Assembly: GCF_012033735.1 (NCBI RefSeq)
Contig: NZ_JAAVJD010000016.1
Coordinates: forward strand, 1 to 43,864
Source of the DNA: Streptomyces lonarensis
GTDB taxonomy: Bacteria > Actinomycetota > Actinomycetes > Streptomycetales > Streptomycetaceae
Direction of reading: 5' to 3'
DNA length: 43,864 nt
Below, piece after piece: positions 26,506-33,746 of the stretch (position 1 is the first letter of the stretch; each line of letters begins with the position of its first letter). A model generated the notes under the pieces. The model worked only from the letters and a program-made list of their open reading frames with translations. It ran no database searches and was not told the origin of the DNA. A program made the translations under genes and the position numbers.

Positions 26506-27513
26506 TCAGCCCCGGGGGACGCCTGTGGATCGGGCGGTGGCAATGGTCACGACGGCCTTTTCCAGCGCGTAGGCGGGATCGTCACCGCCACCCTTGACGG
26601 CCGCGTCCGCCTCTGCGACGGCTCGGATGGCGGCCGCGACTCCGTCGGGCGTCCATCCGCGCAGCTGCTGGCGTACCCGGTCGATCTTCCACGGCGGCAT
26701 ACCGAGCTCGCGAGCGAGTTCACCGGGAGACAACCGAGGTGCGGCGGCGAGCTTGCCGATGGCTCGGACACCTTGGGACAGGGCGCTGGTCACGAGGACC
26801 GGCGCCACTCCGGTCGCCAGCGACCACCGCAGCGCTTCGAGGGCTTCCGCGGTCTTCCCTTCCACCGCCCTGTCGGCGACGGTGAAGCTGGACGCCTCCG
26901 CTCGCCCGGTGTAGTACCGGGCCACGACGGCTTCGTCGATGGCTCCGTCGATGTCGGCCCCGAGCTGACTGCAGGCTGAGGCGAGCTCACGGAGATCGCT
27001 GCCGATCGCGTCCACCAACGCCTGGCACGCGCCGGGGGTGGCACTTCGGCCGGCGCTGCGGAACTCGTTGCGGACGAACGCGAGGCGGTCCGCCGGCTTG
27101 GTCATCTTCGGGCAGGCGACCTCTCGCGCGCCGGCTTTGCGCGCGGCGTCGAGAAGGCCTTTGCCCTTGGCCCCGCCGGCATGCAGGAGAACCAGCGAGA
27201 TGTCCTCTACGGGTGCCGAAAGGTAGCTCTTGACGTCCTTGACGGTGTCCGCTCCAAGATCCTGCGCCTGACGCACGACGACGACCTTGCGCTCCGCGAA
27301 AAGGGAGGGGCTGATGACCTCGGTCAGCACTCCGGGTTGCAGGGCGCCCGGGGGAAGGTCCCGGACATCCGTGTCGGGGTCGGTCGTGCGGGCGGCATCG
27401 ACGACTTCTCGTACCGCGCGGTCCAGCAGCAGTTCCTCCTGTCCGACCGCCACTGTCACCGCGGCGAGCGGATCGTCACTGCGTTTGCCTGTGGTCTGCT
27501 TCTTTCCTGCCAT
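26506..27513 (-). CDS. holA: DNA polymerase III subunit delta
   Basis: The 335-aa protein is homologous to HolA, the clamp-loader subunit that opens the beta sliding clamp. The N-terminal domain begins with V-G-Q-E-E-L-L-L-D-R-A-V, includes P-S-L-F-A-E-R-K-V-V-V-V, and ends near 'L-L-H-A-G-G-A-K-G-K'. The C-terminal collar domain follows. ATG 27513 (M-A-G-K-K-Q-T-T-G-K-R) fits the usual actinobacterial basic N-terminus; ATG 27525 is an alternative. It is usually found between comEC and rpsT, as here. Confidence 0.93.
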   Translation of the reverse strand: MAGKKQTTGKRSDDPLAAVTVAVGQEELLLDRAVREVVDAARTTDPDTDVRDLPPGALQPGVLTEVISPSLFAERKVVVVRQAQDLGADTVKDVKSYLSAPVEDISLVLLHAGGAKGKGLLDAARKAGAREVACPKMTKPADRLAFVRNEFRSAGRSATPGACQALVDAIGSDLRELASACSQLGADIDGAIDEAVVARYYTGRAEASSFTVADRAVEGKTAEALEALRWSLATGVAPVLVTSALSQGVRAIGKLAAAPRLSPGELARELGMPPWKIDRVRQQLRGWTPDGVAAAIRAVAEADAAVKGGGDDPAYALEKAVVTIATARSTGVPRG

Positions 27514-27547
27514 CGGGGCCAGCATCCCATGGCCCCACGACAGTGGG

Positions 27548-27553
27548 GACAAT
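27548..27553 (+). promoter_or_regulatory. -10-like GACAAT of the 27560 gene
   Basis: GGGACAATG with GACAAT ending 6 nt before GTG 27560, the same motif as in era and hemW. Confidence 0.45.
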
Positions 27554-27559
27554 GAGCGG

Positions 27560-27805
27560 GTGACCGACCTACGACACATCCTGGTGCTGCCGGACAGGGA
27601 GACCGCCGAAACAGTGGCCGAACAGTGCACCGAGTTCTTGCGCGCCGGCGGTGAGCCGGAACTGCACCGTGAGGCGCTCGCCGGCGAGGACGACGCGGAG
27701 GACGCCCAGTGGCTCGTCGTTCTCGAGGAGCCTCGCGAAGGCCTCGACGAGGAGGGGCTCGCCGCGCTTGCCGAGGCCCACGGCGGCTGGTTGGAGCGGG
27801 ACTGA
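27560..27805 (+). CDS. Small acidic hypothetical protein
   Basis: This 81-aa acidic protein (M-T-D-L-R-H-I-L-V-L-P-D-R-E-T-A-E-T-V-A) has an alternating strand/helix pattern suggestive of a ferredoxin-like fold, ending W-L-E-R-D. The composition is clearly protein-like and third positions are almost all G/C. I do not recognise a named family. GTG 27560 is chosen because it follows a GACAAT box by 6 nt; the frame is open further upstream but reads as antisense of holA. It sits between divergent holA and convergent comEC, with a terminator 22 nt after the stop. Confidence 0.75.
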   Translation: MTDLRHILVLPDRETAETVAEQCTEFLRAGGEPELHREALAGEDDAEDAQWLVVLEEPREGLDEEGLAALAEAHGGWLERD

Positions 27806-27827
27806 CCCACCGGGTGCCCGCAGAGCC

Positions 27828-27849
27828 GCGGTCGGCCGTGGCCGACCGC
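27828..27849. terminator. Terminator between the small acidic gene and comEC
   Basis: GCGGTCGGCC (27828-27837) and GGCCGACCGC (27840-27849) form a perfect 10-bp inverted repeat with a 2-nt centre, serving both converging genes. Confidence 0.7.
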
Positions 27850-27936
27850 CGGAGGCCACGGCTGGCGCGGGCGCAGGTGCATGCGGTGCAGGTCCCGCCC
27901 CGCCCCGCGCCGGGCGACCCGCGAGCATGCGGATGG

Positions 27937-30366
27937 TCACCTTGTGGAGATCGTCGCGGCGCCGTCCGTCGTGATCGCGAGAGAGCCGTGCAGGTCCGTT
28001 CGAAGAACGGTGGCTCCGGCCTGCTCCAACGTCGCCAGTGTGCGCGGATCGGGGTGGCCGTACGAGTTGTCCGCGCCTGCCGACACGATCGCCCAGCGGG
28101 GTCTCAGCAGCCGAAGGAGGTCGTCCTCCTGGTAGGCGGACCCGTGGTGGGGCACCTTGAGGACGTCGACCGTGGGAAGCGCGGGGTGAGCGGCGATCAG
28201 TCGTTGCTGCGCCGCGGGCTCCAGGTCGCCCGGCAGCAGCACGGTGAGGCCGGCTGTGCGAACGAGGAGCGTCACACTGGCGTCGTTGGCGTTCGCCATC
28301 GTCTCGTGGGGCGGGGGCCACAGCACCTCCCATGCGAGGTCGTGGCCCACCGCTCCCTGGTCCCCCGCTGTCGCTGCCTGCACGGGGACGCCGAACTTCG
28401 CGGCCGTCGACTCGACCTCGCGGACCTGCGACTCCGGTTGTCGGGTCGCCGTCGTGTGGATGACGCCGACCGACCTCCCGTCCAGGACCCCCGGCAGCCC
28501 GGCGACGTGATCGGCGTGGAAGTGGCTGAGGACGACCACGGGGATGTGTCGTACCCCCAGTGCTCTCAGGCAGTCGTCCATCGCTCGCGGGTCGGGCCCG
28601 GCGTCCACGACGACGGCCCGTCCCGGTCCCGCCGCCAGCACCGTGGCGTCGCCTTGGCCCACGTCGCACGCCACTACGCGCCAGCCCTGTGGTGGCCAGC
28701 CGGTGAGCCACTGTTCCAGAGGTTGGGGGCGCAGTGCCGCCAAGAGCAGCAGCAGGGCGCAGATTGCCGCGGTCCACGGTCGGTGGCGCAGCCTGCGGAC
28801 GAGCACGATGAGGGCGACGCTCAGAACGGTCAGGAGTGCCGCGCCCCACCACCCGTCCGGCCAGCGAAACTCCGCGCCAGGCAGCGACGCTCCCGTTCGA
28901 GCGACGGTGGCGATCCACCGTGCGGGCCAGGAGGCCAGCCACGCGAGCGCCTGGGCGAGGGGCAGGGCGACGGGCGCCGCCATCATCGCCGCCCAGCCGA
29001 GTACCAGCACCGGGGCGAAGGCCAGCTCGGCCAGCAGGTTGGCCGGCACCGCCACCAGACTGACGCGCGCGGAGAACACGGCCACCACCGGCGCACACAC
29101 CAGCTGCGCGGCCAGCGCCACCGCCAGCCCCTCGGCGAGCCGGGGCGGTGCGCCCCTGCGCTGCAGCGCGAGGCTCCATTTCGGGGCGATGATCAGGAGA
29201 GCTGCTGTCGCCAGCACCGACAGCAGGAAGCCGAAGGACTGGGCGTGCGTCGGGTCGTACAGGATGAGGAGCAGCGCGGCGGCTGCGAGCGCCGGCAACA
29301 GGGACCTGCGGCGTCCGGTCGCCACCGCCAGGAGTGCGATCGCCCCGCAGACCGCGGCCCTCAGCACGCTGGGGCCCGGTCGGCAGAGGATGACGAATCC
29401 GATCACCACGGCGCCGCCGATCACCGCCGTGGCGCGCAGTGGGAGTCCGAGCCTCGCCACGATCCCGCCGCGTTCCGCGCGGGACGCCGTGGTCGGAGTT
29501 CCGATCACCACTGCGAGAAGCAACGACAAGTGCGCACCCGAGACGACGATCATGTGCGTCAGATCGGTCGCCCGCACGGCTTCGTCGAGGTCGTCCGGCA
29601 CCTGGGACGCGTCCCCGACGATCAGCGCGGGGAGCAGGCCCTTCGGGTCGTCCGGGAGGCCGGCGACGGCCATCCGGAGTCGTTCGCGGAGCGCCCCCGC
29701 CAGCCGCTGGACCGTTGTCGGGTCGCCGATCGTCTGGGGCGGGGCCGCTCCCCGGACGAAGAGCACCGCGGCGATGTCCGCGCCGCTGCCGGTCGGTGGT
29801 GCCGCCCGGGCCGTGAGCTTCAGCCGGGTCGTCGGCAGGAGGCGCTGCCAGGCCTCGTCCGGTTGGGAGACGATCAGCAGGGTCGGGGTACGGATTTCCG
29901 TGGAACCCTCCTCGGCGGTGGTCAGGAGGTCCGCTGTCGCCGTGATCAGGAGCGGTCGGGTCCAGGCGCCCGGCTTCGGTCGTGCCATCCGCGGGTCGCC
30001 GGTGACGGTCACCTCCACCTCGACGAGCGCTTCCCGTTCCGCCAGGAGCGGGAGGGGGCCCGAGCGCGCCGCGGCCGAGTGGAGTGCGGCGGAGGTCCCC
30101 CCGGCCGCCGCGGCCAGCATGGCCAGGGTGGCCGTGACGGTGAGCGCCCGTCTCGTCCTCAGGGCCGGGACCGCGAGAGCGAGCACTCCGAGCCACGTCG
30201 CCACGACCAGGAGCGTCGTGCTCCCGGTGGGGAGTTCGAGGCCCAGGGCCGCTGCCACCCATGCGGAGATCGCCGGTGGCACGAGTCGAAGGTCGAGCGC
30301 CTGAGGCTCCCGGGACTTCGGGAACGCCCCCTGCTCGGCGTGGTGCGGGCCTCGCGTGTCGTCCAT
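27937..30366 (-). CDS. comEC: ComEC/Rec2 family DNA-uptake channel protein
   Basis: The 809-aa polytopic membrane protein starts at the ATG at 30366; a TTG at 30423 is an alternative. N-terminal membrane helices and a DUF4131/OB-like domain come first. The Competence domain carries the signature A-T-D-L-T-H-M-I-V-V-S-G-A-H-L near residue 270. The C-terminal MBL domain has SHFHADH and V-P-H-H-G-S. In competent bacteria ComEC forms the inner-membrane channel for single-stranded DNA and its MBL domain may degrade the other strand. Streptomyces is not known to be naturally competent, so the role here is open. It lies 294 nt downstream of comEA on the same strand, with a 19-bp palindrome in the gap. 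Confidence 0.93.
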   Translation of the reverse strand: MDDTRGPHHAEQGAFPKSREPQALDLRLVPPAISAWVAAALGLELPTGSTTLLVVATWLGVLALAVPALRTRRALTVTATLAMLAAAAGGTSAALHSAAARSGPLPLLAEREALVEVEVTVTGDPRMARPKPGAWTRPLLITATADLLTTAEEGSTEIRTPTLLIVSQPDEAWQRLLPTTRLKLTARAAPPTGSGADIAAVLFVRGAAPPQTIGDPTTVQRLAGALRERLRMAVAGLPDDPKGLLPALIVGDASQVPDDLDEAVRATDLTHMIVVSGAHLSLLLAVVIGTPTTASRAERGGIVARLGLPLRATAVIGGAVVIGFVILCRPGPSVLRAAVCGAIALLAVATGRRRSLLPALAAAALLLILYDPTHAQSFGFLLSVLATAALLIIAPKWSLALQRRGAPPRLAEGLAVALAAQLVCAPVVAVFSARVSLVAVPANLLAELAFAPVLVLGWAAMMAAPVALPLAQALAWLASWPARWIATVARTGASLPGAEFRWPDGWWGAALLTVLSVALIVLVRRLRHRPWTAAICALLLLLAALRPQPLEQWLTGWPPQGWRVVACDVGQGDATVLAAGPGRAVVVDAGPDPRAMDDCLRALGVRHIPVVVLSHFHADHVAGLPGVLDGRSVGVIHTTATRQPESQVREVESTAAKFGVPVQAATAGDQGAVGHDLAWEVLWPPPHETMANANDASVTLLVRTAGLTVLLPGDLEPAAQQRLIAAHPALPTVDVLKVPHHGSAYQEDDLLRLLRPRWAIVSAGADNSYGHPDPRTLATLEQAGATVLRTDLHGSLAITTDGAATISTR

Positions 30367-30493
30367 GGGCGGTCGTTCCGGTGGGAGTGGTGGGAGTGAC
30401 TGCGGCTGTCCGGAGTGCCGCAAGACGCCCCGCCTGCCGGCGGGCTCGGGGAGGCTCGTCGCGGCCCGAGGGCGGAGGTGAGGTCGCCGCGAT

Positions 30494-30512
30494 GGTGACG
30501 GTGACCGTCACC
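30494..30512. promoter_or_regulatory. 19-bp palindrome upstream of comEC
   Basis: GGTGACGGT-g-ACCGTCACC is a perfect 9-bp inverted repeat with a 1-nt centre. It lies 128 nt before the comEC ATG, in the comEA-comEC gap. It could be an operator or a short hairpin. Confidence 0.45.
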
Positions 30513-30660
30513 GAGAGAAGGGCGGCGGCCCGAGTGGGAGGCTGAAGGAGTGGCCCGCCCCGGGGTGCAGCGGGACGAGGCCGCCCGTGGCGCTTCCGGC
30601 GCCTCCGCTTCGGGTGGTCGCTCCTGGGCGAGAGCGGCTCGTCCGAGGTCAGGTGGCCGG

Positions 30661-31716
30661 TCACAGCACCACCCGGTCGCGCAGGTCGGCGAGGCGGGTC
30701 TCGCCGATGCCGGATACCGCGATCAGCTGCTCCACGGAGGTGAACTGCCCGTGCTGCTCACGGTGGGCGACGATGTTGCCTGCCAGGACAGGGCCGACTC
30801 CGGGCAGTTCTTCGAGGTCGGATGCGTTTGCCGTGTTGAGTCGGACCTTTCCCTGGCTGTCGAAGCCCTGGTGCGGGGCGGCCGCCGTCGGACCACCGCC
30901 CGGCGGGAGATCGCCGCCCACGACGACATGCTCGCCGTCCGTGAGCGGCCGGGCCCGGTTGATGAGGGCGGTATCCGCGCCTGGTACCGGACCACCTGCG
31001 GCGTCGATGGCATCGCCCACCCGGGACCCCGGTGGGAGGGTCCGGAGTCCGGGCTCCACGACGTCTCCGGCCACATCGACGACCAGGGAGGCTTCCGACG
31101 CCGCGCCCTGCTGGTCGGCCGTTTCGGACATCGGAGAGGTGGTGGGCCCGGTCGCGGGTGCGGCCTCAGGGGCTGCGGCGGCGGCGACCGCTCCCCCGGC
31201 CGGGTCGACGCCCTGGGGCCGTCCCGTCCAGTAGTGGTGGACGGCGAAGCCGACAGCGATCGCGACGACGACGCCCGCAGCCGCCAGGGTGCGGGGTTCG
31301 ACCCGGCAGCGAGGCAGCACCCACCCGCTCAGGGCGTCCTGGCAGGCCAGCCTCGCCCTCAGCGCGACAGGGAGCCGGTTCTTCTGAGGCTCGCGGTCGC
31401 CCGTGAGGTCGGGCTCCTTGAGGGGAGGTGAGGTGCTCGGGGGCTGCTGTGGGGTGACCGCCGCGGGATCTGCGAGTTCGGCCACCTCGCTCGGGGCGTC
31501 CATGATCGCGTGTGCGGGGCGACTCGTGGTGCCGGGTGGCTCGGCCGGGGTCGGTTCAGCCGCTCGACCGGCGCTCACGCGGGCGAGCGTCGAGTTCTCG
31601 GGGTTGGGCAGAAGGGCGGAGGCCCGGGTGCGGGCGCGCGCCAGTTGCATGTCGGCCCGGCGGCGCCTGCCGCCTCGCCCCGGGCCACGCGTCTCGAAGG
31701 GAGTGCGAGATGTCAT
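30661..31716 (-). CDS. comEA: ComEA family DNA-binding protein
   Basis: The 351-aa protein has an unusually long disordered cytosolic N-terminus (~165 residues), one membrane helix at about 170-190 and a Pro/Ala/Gly linker. An SLBB-like domain around 225-275 is followed by the helix-hairpin-helix pair at the C-terminus (L-N-T-A-N-A-S-D-L-E-E-L-P-G-V-G-P-V and I-S-G-I-G-E-T-R-L). ComEA binds double-stranded DNA at the cell surface and hands it to ComEC, encoded next. ATG 31716 is 8 nt after a TAGGGT -10. Two DnaA boxes lie 54-80 nt upstream of the start. Confidence 0.92.
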   Translation of the reverse strand: MTSRTPFETRGPGRGGRRRRADMQLARARTRASALLPNPENSTLARVSAGRAAEPTPAEPPGTTSRPAHAIMDAPSEVAELADPAAVTPQQPPSTSPPLKEPDLTGDREPQKNRLPVALRARLACQDALSGWVLPRCRVEPRTLAAAGVVVAIAVGFAVHHYWTGRPQGVDPAGGAVAAAAAPEAAPATGPTTSPMSETADQQGAASEASLVVDVAGDVVEPGLRTLPPGSRVGDAIDAAGGPVPGADTALINRARPLTDGEHVVVGGDLPPGGGPTAAAPHQGFDSQGKVRLNTANASDLEELPGVGPVLAGNIVAHREQHGQFTSVEQLIAVSGIGETRLADLRDRVVL

Positions 31717-31724
31717 GACGCGAG

Positions 31725-31730
31725 ACCCTA
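31725..31730 (-). promoter_or_regulatory. -10 element TAGGGT of comEA
   Basis: Minus-strand TAGGGT ends 8 nt before ATG 31716, so the transcript would be leaderless or nearly so. Confidence 0.45.
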
Positions 31731-31769
31731 GAGATCCCGGCGCTACCGAGGGTGATCATGCGCTGTCCC

Positions 31770-31796
31770 TGTGGACAAGTCAGTGGGTGTGGATAA
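31770..31796 (-). promoter_or_regulatory. Two DnaA boxes upstream of comEA
   Basis: On the minus strand TTATCCACA (31796-31788) and TTGTCCACA (31778-31770) are in the same orientation, 18 nt start-to-start. The second is the preferred Streptomyces DnaA box and the first the classical E. coli form. They sit in the comEA upstream region, 40-66 nt before its -10. Confidence 0.75.
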
Positions 31797-31931
31797 CTCG
31801 GCCACCCTTTCGGGTGACTTGCCCGCGTCGAGCGCCGACTGCGTGCAGTATGGAGAACGAGAGGCGAAACGGCGTCGGCGCCCCGGCGCCCATGCGCCCC
31901 GAACGAGAAGCTTGCCCCACCGCACCGACGG

Positions 31932-32777
31932 TCACCGCGGTGCGGTGATGACTCCCACCAGCCCCGGCCCCGTGTGGGCCCCCAGCACGGCACCGACCTC
32001 ACCGATGTGAAGCGAGGCCAGCCCGGGCAGCCTCCGACGGAGCCGCTCGGCGAGCTCATTCGCCCGGTCGTCTGCCGCGAGGTGCTGCACGGCCACCTCT
32101 ACCTCCGCCGAGCCCGCATGCTCGACGACCAGCTCCTCAAGGCGGGCGAGCGCCCGGCCGGCCGTCCGCACCTTCTCTCGCAGCTCGATCCGTCCGTCCC
32201 GCATCTCCAGGAGGGGCTTCACCGCGAGAGCGGAACCGAACAGTGCTTGGGCGGCGTTGATGCGGCCGCCACGGCGAAGGTGGTCGAGTGTGTCGACGTA
32301 GAAGTGGGCGCGGGTGGCGGCTGCCCGGCGGCGGGCCGCCTCGGCGGCCTCCTCGGCTCCGGCTCCGGCCTCCACGGCGGTGGCCGCGGCGAGCACACCG
32401 AAGCCGAGCGCCGCGGCAATGGTCCCGCTGTCGATGACGTGGACCGGTACGGGCGCCCGCTCCGCCGCGACCACGGCGGCGTCCCAGGTCCCCGAGATCT
32501 CCGAGGAGAGGTGCACGGACACGATGGCGGATGCCCCGTGCTCGGCTGCGGCACGGTAGGCCCGGGCGAACATCTCGGGGCCGGGCCGGGAGGTGGTGAC
32601 CGCCAGACGCGCGCGCAGCGCCGGCACCAGGGCCGCTGCCGCCTCAGGCGTGCCGTCCTCGATGGGCGAGCCGTCCACCACGACGGTCAGGGGTACCGAA
32701 ACGATTCCATGGCGCTCCACGTCGACCCGCTCCAGGTAGGCGGTGGAGTCGGTGATGACGGCGACAGAACGGCACAT
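31932..32777 (-). CDS. DegV family fatty-acid-binding protein
   Basis: The 281-aa DegV-fold protein begins M-C-R-S-V-A-V-I-T-D-S-T-A-Y-L; the T-D-S-T motif supplies a conserved ligand-binding residue. The second motif S-V-H-L-S-S-E-I-S-G-T-W contacts the fatty-acid carboxylate. DegV/FakB proteins bind long-chain fatty acids and, with FakA, allow acyl-phosphate formation. No fakA is nearby. ATG 32777 is preceded by TATCCT 8 nt upstream and has no Shine-Dalgarno. The preceding same-strand gene ends 29 nt upstream. Confidence 0.92.
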   Translation of the reverse strand: MCRSVAVITDSTAYLERVDVERHGIVSVPLTVVVDGSPIEDGTPEAAAALVPALRARLAVTTSRPGPEMFARAYRAAAEHGASAIVSVHLSSEISGTWDAAVVAAERAPVPVHVIDSGTIAAALGFGVLAAATAVEAGAGAEEAAEAARRRAAATRAHFYVDTLDHLRRGGRINAAQALFGSALAVKPLLEMRDGRIELREKVRTAGRALARLEELVVEHAGSAEVEVAVQHLAADDRANELAERLRRRLPGLASLHIGEVGAVLGAHTGPGLVGVITAPR

Positions 32778-32806
32778 GGAACCGGAGGATACGGCAGGGC
32801 CGGATG

Positions 32807-33439
32807 TCACTCCGCCCCGGTCTCGCGGCCTGTTCCTCTCCGGCGGAACAGCTGGCGGCGTTCCGGCTCGGGATCGAGCTCGCGCTCGGGTTCCCCGTCC
32901 GACGAGGCCGGCGACCAGTGGCGCAACGCGCTCGCTTCGATCTCGATCTGCTGATGCAGGGAGTCGAGTTCGCCTCGGTCGTAGTGGTGGGCCCGGTCGA
33001 GGGCGGCGTTGCGGAGGGCGTCGGCCGAACCCCTGATGCGCGCGCTTCGTTCGCGCAGGTCGGGAAGACGCGCTGCGATGCGTGCCCGGTCGGGCTCGCC
33101 CTGCATCAGGTCACCCAGTTCGGTGTCGAGGTGACGCGCGTGGCCGTGCAGCTGGGCCAAGAGGTCCAGCGCCTCGCGCAGCGAAGGGTCCTCCTGCGAG
33201 CCGGCTTCGAGTGCACCGCGTGTCGAGTCGATCGATCCGCGCAGTTCCCTGCGGAGGCGGGCCAGTTCTCCGATCGCGCCCGGCTGTGCGGCGCGGGCCT
33301 TGAGTGTCGCCTCGCCCAGAGTGCGGCGCGCGTGGACCCCGGCGCGCTCGATCCCCCGCTTGGTGGCGCGTACCGCGGCCACCGCCAGGAAAACGAACAG
33401 CAGAAAGGACACCACCAGCACGCCGAGCACGATCTCCAT
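32807..33439 (-). CDS. Membrane-anchored coiled-coil hypothetical protein
   Basis: The 210-aa protein has one N-terminal membrane helix at about residues 4-26 (I-V-L-G-V-L-V-V-S-F-L-L-F). A long helical charged region with heptad-like Leu/Ala spacing (about 50-175) and a disordered acidic/basic tail follow. This topology suggests a cytosolic coiled coil anchored in the membrane. I do not recognise a named family; similar proteins occur between degV and leuS in streptomycetes. ATG 33439 has a GGAGGGG Shine-Dalgarno 5-6 nt upstream. Confidence 0.8.
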   Translation of the reverse strand: MEIVLGVLVVSFLLFVFLAVAAVRATKRGIERAGVHARRTLGEATLKARAAQPGAIGELARLRRELRGSIDSTRGALEAGSQEDPSLREALDLLAQLHGHARHLDTELGDLMQGEPDRARIAARLPDLRERSARIRGSADALRNAALDRAHHYDRGELDSLHQQIEIEASALRHWSPASSDGEPERELDPEPERRQLFRRRGTGRETGAE

Positions 33440-33477
33440 GACTGCCCCTCCGGTACCTTCCCTCGTCTGTCGCGCAC

Positions 33478-33508
33478 GGCACCGACCGCGTTGTCCGCGG
33501 TCGGTGCC
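33478..33508 (-). terminator. Terminator between leuS and the coiled-coil gene
   Basis: A perfect 13-bp stem (33478-33490 with 33496-33508) with a 5-nt loop TTGTC. It is about 240 nt past the leuS stop and 39 nt before the next start. Between 33509 and 33746 no gene is seen. A TACCCT hexamer (33553-33548, minus strand) is a weak -10 candidate. Confidence 0.75.
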
Positions 33509-33746
33509 GCCGACAAGCCTGCCCGGCCCGTCTCGCGTCCTGTCCAGGGTAGGCGCACGGGGCGTCTTCCCGCCGAGGGCGGGGGCGGCAGATGCTGTCG
33601 ACGCGGAAGTGAGCTGCCCGCGTGCGGCTGAGCCGACTCCGGGCAGCCCTCCGCCTCCGCACGGTGGCTGCCGGCGGGCCGGACACGCGGGCGGGTGCCC
33701 GGGCCCGCCAGCCGGCGGCGGTGGGCCCGGGTACGGGGCGCGGGTC

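Noticed and set aside
27569..30664. Long open frame on the minus strand in another frame through comEC
   Set aside because: Arg/Pro/Gly-rich throughout with no domain; comEC in the neighbouring frame has Competence and MBL motifs.
31770..31796. Replication origin
   Set aside because: Only two DnaA boxes are present; oriC of Streptomyces has many clustered boxes beside dnaA and dnaN, which are absent here.
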